Assembly (NCBI RefSeq): GCF_905163445.1
Contig: NC_053190.1
Coordinates: 15,254,501-15,318,500, forward strand
DNA: 64,000 bases
Direction: 5' to 3'
Source: Pararge aegeria
Lineage: Eukaryota > Arthropoda > Insecta > Lepidoptera > Nymphalidae
Shown: piece by piece, positions 21,212 to 30,592 of the stretch
Layout of the letters: each line of letters begins with the position of its first letter
How positions within the stretch are numbered: position 1 is the first letter of the stretch
Position numbers and translations under genes: made by a program
Notes under the pieces: generated by a model
Seen by the model: the letters and a program-made list of their open reading frames with translations, nothing else
What the model was told of the DNA's origin: nothing
The model's database searches: none

Positions 21212-21483
21212 ATAATATTTACTTAAATACAAAAGTAACAAACCCGTAAAAAATAACAAAGGCAACACAAGTCTTTCACTTACTAGATATTTAACATAAC
21301 AAATAATAGTTGGGAAAGAAGAATAAATTCGCGAAGAAAGAGTACATTGATTTGTCTTCTAGAAACTTAACTAAGAAGATTAAGTATTGGAAGATATAAA
21401 TAGAAAAGGAAACAATAACTATTTGCTATGTCAAACACAAGTTAAATAAATTCTTACAAATAATATCACAGTTCAAATAGAGA

Positions 21484-22212
21484 TCAATGCTTGCCATGAT
21501 GGAAGCCCCATTCCTTATGGTCCTTATGACCACCCTTTTTGCCATGGTCGTGATGACCATGATGATGTTCTTCATGACCGTGATGACCCTTGTGGCCGTG
21601 ATGCTTTTCATCGTGATGATGCTTGTCATGATGACCGTGTTTACCGTGATGATGCTCATGATGACCATGATCATGGTGTCCTCCTTTCTTGTGGTGCCCG
21701 CCGTGCTTTTCGTGATGTCCATCGTGATGCCCGTGCTTGTGGTGCTTGCCTTCATGATGATGGTCATCGTAGAAGTGATGGTCCTTGTGGAAGTGATCCT
21801 TATGGTATTTCTTGTGGTAGCCGTCGGTTTTCTCTCCTTTGTCGTGATGCTTGTGGTGGCCGTGTTTGCCACCTTTATGGTGGTGTCCGGCTTCGTGGTG
21901 ATGACCGTGATGATCATCCTCATGCCAGTGCTTCTTGTGGTGGTCGCCGTGCTCGTGGTGATGTTCACCGTGATGGTGTTTGCCGTGTTCACCGTGTTCT
22001 CCTTTGTGGTGATGATGGTGACCTTTGTGGCCCTTGTGTCCCTTATCTCCGTGGTCGTGGTGGTGATGGTGATGGTGCTCCTTGCCGCCACCAGATTCGT
22101 GGTGGTGGCCTTTGTCGCTCGCCGCTGCTACGAGATCCTTTTCATCTTCTCCAAGTTCCCGTCCATACACTGCCACCAGACAGAGCAAACCTACTGCAAC
22201 AATCAACTTCAT
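21484..22212 (-). CDS. Secreted histidine-rich protein (242 aa), DUF4779-like
   Basis: Single-exon gene for a small secreted protein. Residues 1-17 are a clear signal peptide (MKLIVAVGLLCLVAVYG), with cleavage likely before RELGED. The mature part is low-complexity: about 94 of 242 residues are His, the rest mainly Gly, Lys, Asp and Glu, with no Cys after the signal peptide. The only aromatic cluster, about residues 131-150 (GYHKKYHKDHFHKD, then FYDD), matches the conserved tract I recall from the insect DUF4779 family of His/Gly/Lys-rich secreted proteins, so I assign it there with moderate confidence. The molecular role is unknown; metal binding or a cuticle/matrix role is inference from composition. 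The ATG at 22212 lies about 40 bases after a TATA box, in a short leader. The opposite strand is also open over the same stretch only because CAC/CAT codons read as GTG/ATG in reverse. Confidence 0.9.
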   Translation of the reverse strand: MKLIVAVGLLCLVAVYGRELGEDEKDLVAAASDKGHHHESGGGKEHHHHHHHDHGDKGHKGHKGHHHHHKGEHGEHGKHHHGEHHHEHGDHHKKHWHEDDHHGHHHEAGHHHKGGKHGHHKHHDKGEKTDGYHKKYHKDHFHKDHHFYDDHHHEGKHHKHGHHDGHHEKHGGHHKKGGHHDHGHHEHHHGKHGHHDKHHHDEKHHGHKGHHGHEEHHHGHHDHGKKGGHKDHKEWGFHHGKH

Positions 22213-22252
22213 GTTGATTGTTGTGTCTATGCTTTGTTAGTTGTTGCCGGCT

Positions 22253-22260
22253 CTTTTATA
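22253..22260 (-). promoter_or_regulatory. TATA box of His-rich gene
   Basis: TATAAAAG on the minus strand, 41 bases before the ATG. Transcription would start near 22230, giving a leader of about 20 bases. Confidence 0.75.
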
Positions 22261-22269
22261 GTCGATAAG

Positions 22270-22849
22270 TTTAGATGAGGAAAGCGTTTAGTAACTTTAG
22301 CGCAACGTTCAGGGACACGTTCCGGCTACTGGGCCGTTTCGATTCCGAATTTTCAATTGTGTTCCGATTCTAATCAACTTTGCTGGTGTGATGCTTTGTG
22401 CTATAATTATTTTTATTGTGATATCATAATAATTATTGAATATTATTGATTCTTAAAACGGTTTTTACATGTAGAAGATAATTTAAATTCCCAGGAATAT
22501 AATTACCCAGGAGAAGCAGACAGGTGGCATTATAAAATATGGTAGGTTAACACTAATTCAATATAGTTAAATTTTTGCTTATAATATGCGTATATCCTGT
22601 GTTTTAAAAGACTCAAGCGATAACTATAAATAACCAAAAAAATATTTCCAATTTTCTACGGTATTTCCAAAAAATACAGAAATCTGAAAAATTCCAATTT
22701 TTCATATCATTGTTTAAAAATAAATAACGAACTCTATTGATGCGTGAAACAATATCTGCATCCCAATTCTGTACAACCAAATTCTCGATTTCAACGCTGA
22801 CTCATCGAAGAAATGAACATATTGTTATATAGATTATTTTTGTATAGAA
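22270..22849. other. Upstream flank of His-rich gene, no repeat seen
   Basis: AT-rich; likely contains the regulatory DNA of the gene but I recognise no specific site. Confidence 0.35.
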
Positions 22850-22995
22850 TAATAATTAATACTGTAAATGGAACCCTCGTAGCTTTAGCTATAAGTTTAC
22901 GTATGTAGTTATTGGTAACACTACTCACTACTATGTACTCATTTTGTTTTTAAAGAACGCAACAAAAGTGCCATCTATGTGCCTATTTAAATAAA
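22850..22995 (+). repeat. LINE-F tail
   Basis: aaccctcgtagctttagc and gtgccatctatgtgcctatt are shared with 40590-40720 (reversed) and 53030-53150. No coding. Confidence 0.65.
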
Positions 22996-23111
22996 GAAAC
23001 GAAAGAGAAAGATCATGTACGGTCCAACCATTGATTGGAGTGGGCAAAGCCTTGCTCAAAAAAGCTAATCAAAAACCAGTTTTTGAAAATATATTCGCTT
23101 GTACTTTTGAA

Positions 23112-23300
23112 AACCTCCTTGGCGCAGCGGTTGCCCTTGTATGTGGGAGAACCCGGGTTCTCTTGTCTGGTCTGGTCTGGCAGCAGGCTTCGGCTGTGGC
23201 TAGTTATCACGCTACCGTCAAGACGTGGTCTCAGAGACGTACCAACAAGGTAGATTTGCAGTCAGGGGCTAACTTGTAGTGGCAGGGGCTAAAAAAAACA
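23112..23300 (+). repeat. SINE-2, internally deleted
   Basis: acctccttggcgcagcggtt head, box B-like acccgggttctc, the tctggtctggtctgg core, ggctgtggctagttatcacg, then a jump to the 3' part gcagtcaggggctaacttgt and poly(A). The middle (cgatttagcgttccgg) is missing. Confidence 0.85.
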
Positions 23301-25059
23301 TTCTAAAGGCGAACTGAACGACGAGCTCAACCCAACATCAGAATAACATTCAGTACCGTATGTATGTATTCACACACCCCGTCCAAGGTTGTTTTGTGTA
23401 GACGAAAAAATATGTTCACGTCCAATTCAATGTCTCCCAGCGGCACGGCAAAAATCCGCGCCCTGTCCAAGTTTAATCAAAACAACAATAGAAAAGGGCC
23501 ACTGCCACGAGTTTTGGGTTTATTTTGATACCATACATTTTTACCACCTTCAGTATTTCGTACTGTGCGTCGCTAAAACAAATTACAACAATGCCTCCTA
23601 GATGGCTGCTGGTATTTCAAGAATGTCCATTACACCATTTTTTTGTATGAATGTATTTAAATTGTAGAACGAACTTTCTTCTGCGAAGCTTTTTTATAAA
23701 TTAAATTAAATTTTTTTGGTTTCAGACTTTTTTGTTTCAATAAAAAGCAAATTATATAAAATGTCAGAAAAATTAAAATTAAAATGGATATTAAAATCCG
23801 AATTTAAAGAGCTTTATGTTATGTCGTGTGGGATGCCAGGTGTGTCGATACCCTAGCTGCATCACACATCCAGGGTGGGTGCGGCTCCTGCCTTTGCCGA
23901 GCAAGCCAAGATGTGCAAATATGAAAACTATTTTAACAGTTTCATTTTTGTGCTTTTTGGAGTAAAGACTTTGAAGAATTGACAAAGAGGGTTAACGAGT
24001 CTACCGGTAATCTGGCAGTTACAGTTTCATAGAGGCAATGCTTTTTTTTCTCTTATTGATCAGAATAAGTTTAATACATAACCGAATACAATGCGCAATC
24101 CTTAGAAACGAAACAGTTTATATATCAATAAGCTGCTAGCATCTTAGGCACTATGCCACGCTGCTGTGGTTTCGAAGACGTTTAAGATTTTATTCAATTT
24201 GTTACACTTTGGTACGTAAATAGGAATAAAATTTTAAAAATTTTAAAACAATATAATTTTTCAAATTAAAATTAACTAATTAAATCACAGTCTTTATTAC
24301 GCTGAGGCATAGGCATTGCTAATACCTACCACAGCAGTGTCAATTAAAAACACAATCAATCCTCGTCATAATAACCCTCAGAATGCAATACTTGTAGTTC
24401 TCATATGAGTCCATCAACGGAGCGGTTAATAAATCCCTCAAAAGATGGAAAAACATTTGCTCGATTCTCTGTTTTTGTTTCTAGATTAATATGCTATTCG
24501 CAAGCGCTTGACCGCAATCACCTGATGCAGTCAGCCTTAGTACACCTTGGGCTGAATCAGTTATAGCTTTCGACTAGATGGCTTTTCAAGCCAAAAGGCA
24601 TTCCAAATCTTTGACTTCTATGTTAGGAACGAGTAAGTGAAGGACTTGCTGGGCGATGGTAAAAAGGTGAGTAAATATGTTTATTTAAAAAAAAACTCTT
24701 ACTGGGGTGTTTTTTTTTTCGATTTTATATCCTCTGTCCGCATAGTGCACACACTGTATGCACGCCACTGATTATATTGTACACAGAGATTTTATTAAGT
24801 ATCTAAAATAAAGAGCTGTGACTTGCTGGACAAGAAAATAGATGTCGTATGAAATAAGGAAAAATACATATTTTCCAAGAAACCAGAGAAACGTCTTGGA
24901 AAATGCGCATTTGTTGTGAAGTTAAATTGTGAAATATATTAGACCAGTTGAAAGTTAACTGCCCCAAGTGTCCCCGAAGTGTCGTTGGGTAGAATGGAAA
25001 CCTTATGTTGCGCCTCCTTATTCTGAATGAAATTATGTACGTAAATCATTGCTTTTAAA
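23301..25059. other. No recognisable feature
   Basis: About 1.75 kb of AT-rich sequence. The short open frames are unremarkable and no repeat shared with the rest of the window was spotted. Confidence 0.4.
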
Positions 25060-25249
25060 AACTGTTACTTTTTATTCCACTGCAATTTCCCTTTATTGTA
25101 ATCTCACCTGGTAAGTGGTAAGTGATGATGCAATCTAACTGGTAACGGGCTGAACTATAAGGATTAAAGCAGTTAAATTAAACCCATACTCTGAATCAGT
25201 TTCTATGCGAATCGTAGCGAATCACTTAGCGGCATGTCTTTGTCGGTAG
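25060..25249 (-). repeat. SINE-2, diverged and truncated
   Basis: Reverse SINE-2 3' end (atctcacctggtaagtggta, gatgatgcaatcta, aacgggctgaac) continuing to cacttagcggcatgtctttg, then cut off where the LTR remnant starts. Confidence 0.75.
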
Positions 25250-25250
25250 C

Positions 25251-25352
25251 TGGTGGAGCCAGTACCCTATTTCGGTTCTGCCGAGCTCTGGCTGTTCAAA
25301 TATTCGTTTATTGTAGAAATAATAGATAACACAGTTCCCAAAGTTTATCCGA
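25251..25352 (-). repeat. LTR remnant, copy 1
   Basis: Starts tggtggagccagtaccct and runs to atccgactaat. The same sequence begins at 25618, with substitutions and one 24-base insertion. Start TGG and position relative to the tRNA-Tyr site suggest the LTR of a decayed LTR retrotransposon in the minus orientation. Confidence 0.6.
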
Positions 25353-25595
25353 CTAATCTTGGAAGCATCCGGCTCCGCTTTCAGCTCTCACAAGATAGAA
25401 AAATGAATGTTAAAATACAAAATGTAAATTGTTGATGTTGGAAAAGAGCAACTGCTGAGTTTCTTGCCGGCTTCTTCTCGGTAGAATCTGCCTTCCGAAC
25501 CGGTGGTAGAATCACTACAAACAGACAGACTTGACGTTTCAAAAGTGCTTATATTAGGCCTACTTGAAATAAATGAATTTTGAATTTTGAATTTT
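25353..25595 (+). repeat. LINE-A 3' end
   Basis: ttggaagcatccggctccgc (C-terminal coding of LINE-A), agatagaaaaatgaatgtta, gagtttcttgccggcttctt, gacgtttcaaaagtgcttat and the tandem TTTTGAA tail. 5'-truncated insertion between the two LTR copies. Confidence 0.85.
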
Positions 25596-25615
25596 GAATC
25601 CGGCTCGAAGGACCA
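25596..25615 (-). other. Primer binding site, exact tRNA-Tyr 3' end
   Basis: The plus strand reads GAATCCGGCTCGAAGGACCA, the 3' terminal 20 bases of insect tRNA-Tyr as I know it, including CCA. Two bases separate it from the LTR start at 25618, as expected for a minus-strand LTR element. Confidence 0.7.
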
Positions 25616-25617
25616 TA

Positions 25618-25765
25618 TGGTGGAGCCAGTACCCTACTTAGGTTCCAGGGAGCTCTGGCTGTCCAAATAATAGTAGCACTGTAGTAATATACTCGTTTAT
25701 TGTAGAAATAATAGGTAACACAGTTCCCAAAGGTTATCCGACTAATATAATAAAGTGATTGTTAT
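25618..25765 (-). repeat. LTR remnant, copy 2
   Basis: Similar to 25251-25352 (tggtggagccagtaccct, gagctctggctgt, tgtagaaataatag, aacacagttcccaaag, atccgactaat). It may extend to about 25850. The internal protein-coding part of the element is gone. Confidence 0.6.
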
Positions 25766-25956
25766 GTGTATGAAGGTAAGACGCGCAATGTCCGTAACAT
25801 GCGTAAGTAACCGCTCGGCGCGTATTTCTGTTTGCTAGATTTGTATCCAGGCACGCAATACTGTCTTGAACAGTAGCCACGGCCGAAACCTCCTACCAGA
25901 TAAAAGATTGCAATGTTTCCTGTTTATTGGAATTTTACAGGACTCTGCAATCTTTT

Positions 25957-25995
25957 TCCTCCGTCCCCGTTCTACCGAAGAACGGGGACGGAGGA
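25957..25995. repeat. Perfect 17-bp GC-rich inverted repeat, 5-base loop
   Basis: tcctccgtccccgttct (25957-25973) is exactly complementary to 25979-25995; the loop is accga. Markedly more GC-rich than its surroundings. It lies just after a SINE-2 fragment (agccacggccgaaacctcc, about 25870-25895). Confidence 0.85.
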
Positions 25996-26074
25996 CTTCA
26001 CCTTCACTTTCGTTATGGGGGCATGCAAGTTTCCTTCACCGGCAAACCAAGTGGTATTTTTAATTCCTTAAATT

Positions 26075-26265
26075 AGAAAGGCACATAACTCCGAAAAATT
26101 TGCGGTGCGTACCGCGGATTGAACTTCAAATTTTTTAGAATTATGTGCGTTTTTAATGTCAGGAATTTAAAATATATCTTGTTTTACTGATGAAGAAAAA
26201 CATCGTGAGGTGGGAGGAGGCTGCAGTTCTTACCACTAAGCTATCACCACTTAAAATTAAAGTAC
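26075..26265 (-). repeat. SINE-3, badly decayed
   Basis: ggcacataactccgaaaaat and ggtgcgtac, then gaaaaacatcgtgagg and ccactaagctatcaccac are SINE-3 pieces but not in the normal order, so rearrangement is likely. Confidence 0.55.
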
Positions 26266-26552
26266 ACAGACCATATTGAGACCATTTTTATATTTCAAAT
26301 AAACGTAGTCGCAGGCACCGGCTATCAAGCAGTCTGTAAAATGCCCGCCTTGCATTCGGGATCCAAGAGTACGTCTATCCTTTGGAATTGCTGGCGATCT
26401 CTATTGTTGTTTTGATTAAATTTCAAAAGCTCGATGCAGATTGTTCTTTTATGCTGCACCAGACGAGATTGAAATATATGGAATAATATTTTACTGAATT
26501 GAAAAGTTACGTATATTTAACTAGCTTCGCAGTACCACCTTTATTAACTACT

Positions 26553-26995
26553 AGCCGTTGCCCGTGCTGCGTTTGTTTTTATTTTTAAAGCATCCCGTAG
26601 GAACAGTTTATTTGAAAGAGGCGTGGCATTCAATTTAGGTATAGTTGTACAGATATTTTGAAGTTGTATATTCTTGTAAAAAAAAATCGGGTGTAGTTTT
26701 AAAATTTACTTCAATTCACTTAATAAATAGAATAAAATATCTAAAAAGAACTGTTTTGTTTACGTTCCTAAAAAAATTTAGTCTTTAATTTATTAAAATC
26801 GCTATAACTTCTTCATTAAATGTCCGATTGGAATGAATTAAAAAGTATTCTACTGCTATATCATTACCACAAGGCAGACAGCTTTAAAATTTGGTATGCA
26901 TGTCACCTATGCTATGGAAAAGGGCATAAACTTTCTATACTGATCTCTTAAATAAAAAAAATATAAAAAAATAAAAATTGTTAACGAGCGAAGCT
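26553..26995 (+). repeat. TA-associated repeat
   Basis: Starts ctagccgttgcccgtgctgc and contains cgctataacttcttcatt, aatttggtatgcatg and ctatgctatggaaaagg; the last two recur at 46383-46430. Non-coding. Confidence 0.6.
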
Positions 26996-27029
26996 TAAAA
27001 CCCAATTCTGAAGTCCACGCAGACAACGT

Positions 27030-27185
27030 CAACATCTCCTGAGGATGCTCCGGTTTCGGAGCGAAACGTGCGTAGAGGGTACATTGCCGAAGATATGTTC
27101 GGTGTGGAGTGTAAGAATTGAAGAAATTATAAATTACACCATACAGATTCTCCTGATTTTCGCGGAGTATAGCAAATTAGGCTTA
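27030..27185 (+). ncRNA. Hammerhead-ribozyme-like repeat, copy a
   Basis: Core CTGAGGA at 27039-27045, stem II GCTCCG/CGGAGC (27047-27052 with 27057-27062) closed by GTTT, then GAAA (27063-27066), AC-GTGC-GT as a minimal stem III, A at 27074 in the cleavage position, and stem I TCTC (27035-27038) with GAGG (27075-27078). This is the order of a type I hammerhead. One unpaired T (27046) lies between core and stem II. A second stem-loop follows (about 27093-27148). The rest of the unit ends near agcaaattaggctta. It belongs to a four-copy family in this window. Confidence 0.6.
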
Positions 27186-27229
27186 AATAGAGTTACTCCC
27201 GCCATGCTTATGTCTGCTTTAAACAGCTT

Positions 27230-27440
27230 TGTTGCAATACTGTGTTCCGGTTCTGGAGAGCGCGATTGCCGGAGTTATTACAGACACATGAGGATAACAC
27301 TTACGCGTCAGGTTGTTGGATACAGGTTGGCATGTTGCAGGACGAGTTCCTTGCATGCGCTGCTTAGCGTTGGCTTGTTAATAGGTGCTATGGTTTCCAC
27401 TTACTTGGTGGGACTTCTGCTTGGTCCATCAACCATCACT
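27230..27440 (+). repeat. Interspersed repeat G
   Basis: gattgccggagttattacag, atgaggataacacttacg, gttccttgcatgcgctgc and tggtgggacttctgcttggt are shared with 59978-60120 and, in reverse, 61096-61235. Non-coding; family not named. Confidence 0.55.
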
Positions 27441-27569
27441 ATAAAATAATGTACGATAAGATCAGATTGGAAACAGAGCAGTAAAAGCAAAAAGGTTTAA
27501 AAACCATAACGTATGTAACTATTCTAACGGGTTTTTCTGTTTGAAAAATAAGCTGCGGTACTTAGGTTA

Positions 27570-27815
27570 CATAAATTACACACATTACCATCTAGCCCTA
27601 AAGTAAGCGTAGCTTGTGTTATGGGTACTAAGATAGCTGATGAATATTTTTTTTTATGAATGTCATACTCATAAATACTTATAATATGCAGATAAACACC
27701 CAGACACTGAAAAACATTCATGTTCATCACACAAACATTTTCCAGTTGTGGGAATCGAACCTACGACCTTGGACTCAGAAAGCAGGGTCGCTGCCCACTG
27801 CGCCACTCGGCCGTC
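27570..27815 (-). repeat. SINE-1, full length
   Basis: aagtaagcgtagcttgtgtt, gggaatcgaacctacgacct (box B with one change) and the head ctgcccactgcgccactcgg. Confidence 0.9.
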
Positions 27816-28544
27816 TAAATTATAAATACATTATTTCCTTCTTCACAACAGAGTTTAACCAATTTCTGTCTGCGGGACTTAGAACAGTGGGAATAAATAT
27901 CGTCAGCTCTTTTTTCTATCTCAAATGAGGGGGGTCATTTTATATAGGTAATTAATTATTATGAATCGCGGGTAATGCCACGGGACTGAGCTATTGTATG
28001 AGATTAAATACGCACAAAATTAACTTAACGGAACCGCTATATGCTTTCACCACTCAAGTCAATTGTATCTTCAGTGAATATAATTTCTCTTTATAGTGAT
28101 CAAAATAAGTAGGCTTCATACGGTATTTACAAACTCATCGCACTGTGGAAAAAGTGTGCCATGGTTTGACGACCTCTCGTGTATAGTAATAGAATTTTGG
28201 GATATCTGTGTTTTATACTCGTACCTGTCGGGAAAGCAATATACTTAGGAAACATTGAATTTAAAAATGTTCCTGTACTGATTATTTCGTTCCAGATATA
28301 TATATACTCGTATATATGTCGCAGAGTAAGATGTAAGATACAGAACGTCAAGTTAGTTGAATTGGGCATATTCGGTATAGCGGCTTGCAACATACGTTGA
28401 AAACTAAAAGAGTAATAATGACAGAATGTCAATGAGAACGTGAAGGTGGCAGTAGAAATCAAATGGATCTCTTTGGCCAGAGACATGGCGTAAGAAAGTC
28501 GGTTGAAATCTGCACGCATCCGAGCCACGTATTAGTTCCTAAGT
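27816..28544. other. No recognisable feature
   Basis: A minus-strand frame of 133 codons at 28127-28528 begins at a non-ATG codon and has no recognisable domain; treated as chance. Confidence 0.35.
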
Positions 28545-29025
28545 CTGTCTGTAAGAGTGCCTGGGTGTTTATCCTTATGTTATAAGTATTAATGTATATG
28601 ATTTAAAAAAATATTCACTAGTTATCTTAGTGTCCATAACAGAAGCTAAGTTTACATTATTTTTTATGTACTCCACAGAAATAAAAAAAAATAATGGACA
28701 CAAAAAGAGGAAACCTGAAAGGTAGGATACAAAAGGCGGCCTTATCGCTTAGTAGCGAACTCTTCCAGGTAACCTTAGGATAAGGAAAACAAAGTGAAAT
28801 CGATTGGTGGGGTGTATTATTATTACTATACTTATGCAGATTATACACATAAAATAATATAAAAAATAATAAACTATAAAAATGTCTTTATTGCTCAAGA
28901 TAATGGGCTTTAACAGCATTATTGAATATATCTATTGACTTTGACTGTCATATGCTTATGTCGTTACATTGGGGCTACATGGCGATAAGTGTATTTTCGT
29001 AGTATATTTATATTATTTTATTTTT
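28545..29025 (+). repeat. SINE-1 split by a LINE-B insertion
   Basis: The SINE-1 3' body runs from about 28555 (gcctgggtgttta) to 28658 and resumes at 28964 (ttggggctacatggcgataa) to the tail. TTACATT is present at both edges of the insert (28652-28658 and 28964-28970) as a target duplication. Confidence 0.8.
28659..28963 (-). mobile_element. LINE-B 3' tail nested in SINE-1
   Basis: 305 bp with aaggcggccttatcgcttag and ccaggtaaccttaggata. Flanked by a 7-bp target duplication TTACATT, so it is a genuine 5'-truncated retroposition event later than the SINE. Confidence 0.8.
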
Positions 29026-30044
29026 TTATTTAAGTGTTATTACGCAGCGATTTATGGTAACCTATCCTACGTACTATCGTGCTATCTATGTACGTACTAT
29101 CCTACATACTATCTTACCTACTTATATATTTTTCCTTAGAGCGATATTTTCATGGTTATTACATTCACTGACTAAAGCTGCGATTGTTCTTACCGCGATC
29201 CGATTTAAGAGATTCGACCAACTGAAATGAACGGGCTAAAATACCTTTGCCAATGTTTCAATAATATTAGGGTACCTAAGTATAGAGACAGTAGGTAAAA
29301 AAAGCCGTCACCACAAATACTTATGTTATAAATTTGCCGATCGCGACCTTGATTTGTTATTGTCTTATCTCGCCACTCAGCCTCCCTTTCAAGATAAATC
29401 TTTCGCAGGGCTCGTGACCAGACTGGAATATCACGTCTTTACTCGGGGCAATCGAATCAAAGATTTTTCTTGGTTGAGTTGGAATTTTATTTAACATTTT
29501 AGTAAACATTGCAAACAGGTTATCCCATATTAAATATAACATGGATTTTTCATCTGAAAGTAATTTGGTAAAGTCGGTTACGGAGTTGTAACCAGTTCCA
29601 TTTTTAAAAGCAAACTACAACAATTTGGTCAATTTAGTTTTCAAATAAACTTATTATAAAGGTTTATTGAGAAACGAAGAAAAACCTAGCACAATTTAAA
29701 TATTTATGAACAAAAATTGCATGTGTACTAAAATAAATCTAAACTCATTTAGTTTAGAGCTTCTTTGATACGACTGCAACAAGGCCTTAGTGTCCAGTAT
29801 CCCCTTTGAATGGCACAGTTCATTATTTGGCGAAAGTAACTGCTAGCTTTGGGATCCCCGGTTAATTCGATCGAGCACCCGTGCCATACAACCTCAGCTG
29901 TACCCTAAAAGGCAAGAGTATGAAACTGCTACTAAGGTATTCATATCTGTGCCTCTTGGTCTGTTCGGAGAAAGTAACGTGCTTTAGACATTAAGGCCTG
30001 CGAAGGAGGTCTATACTACAAAGTCATATATTCTAATACCCAAT
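29026..30044. other. No gene; a small tandem repeat
   Basis: 29055-29120 holds three variants of a tacgtactatc unit. The rest is unassigned. Confidence 0.4.
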
Positions 30045-30227
30045 ATCATCATCATCATCATCAACCCATGACGGGCTCGTGCACTACAGGGCATAGGTAC
30101 CTCAGAATGAGAAAGGTTTAGGCCTTAGTCTACCGCGGTGGCCAAGTGCGAATTGCTAGACTGCATACACAGTTGAGAACATTATGGAAAACTCTTAGGC
30201 ATGCAGGTTTTTCTTCACCGAATTGAT
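30045..30227 (-). repeat. SINE-3 3' part
   Basis: (ATC)n at the left, then ttaggccttagtctaccgcg and ctcttaggcatgcaggttt. The tRNA-like head is missing. Confidence 0.8.
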
Positions 30228-30250
30228 AAATTGTTATATATAGGTATATT

Positions 30251-30519
30251 GACGGCCGATTGGCGCAGTGGGCAGCGACCCTGCTTCCTGAGTCCAAGGC
30301 CATGGGTTCGATTCCCACAACTGGAAAATGTTTGTGTAATGAACAGCAATGTTTTTCAGTGTCTGGGTGTTTATATGTATTTTATAAGTATTTATGTAGG
30401 TATATATATATATTCACAAAAAATTCACCAGTCTTCTTAGACCCCATAACACAAGCTACGCTTACTTTGGGGCGATGTGTGTATTGTCGTAGTATATTTA
30501 TTTATTTATTATTTATTTA
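30251..30519 (+). repeat. SINE-1, full length
   Basis: One of the best preserved copies: gacggccgattggcgcagtg, cagcgaccctgcttcctgag, gggttcgattcccacaactg, ttttcagtgtctgggtgttt and the (TTTA)n tail. Confidence 0.95.
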
Positions 30520-30592
30520 TAGGTAATATATATATATATATATATATAGGTATAATTAAACTAGGGGTATATATATATATATATATATATAA
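30520..30592. repeat. (TA)n microsatellite
   Basis: Two TA runs separated by a short unique spacer containing aggtataattaaactagggg. Confidence 0.9.

Noticed and set aside
21487..22278. 263-codon plus-strand open frame, Val/Met-rich, looking like a membrane protein
   Set aside because: It is the exact antisense of the His-rich gene; His codons CAT/CAC read as ATG/GTG on the other strand. The minus strand has the signal peptide, TATA box and poly(A) signal.
27045..27449. 134-codon frame starting MLRFRSETC, with relatives at 47211, 60227 and beyond
   Set aside because: It starts in stem II of the hammerhead-like unit and runs into an unrelated repeat; the conserved signal is RNA structure and the relatives stop at different places.
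28127..28528. 133-codon minus-strand frame
   Set aside because: Non-ATG start, no recognisable family, no supporting signals; chance in AT-rich DNA.
30050..30065. His-coding CAT/ATC runs as gene ends
   Set aside because: They are the (GAT)n/(ATC)n tails of SINE-3.
30251..30345. Possible tRNA genes (box A and box B, at ten places)
   Set aside because: Heads of SINE-1: the same tRNA-unrelated body and tail follow each one, and no cloverleaf with proper 3' end is present.
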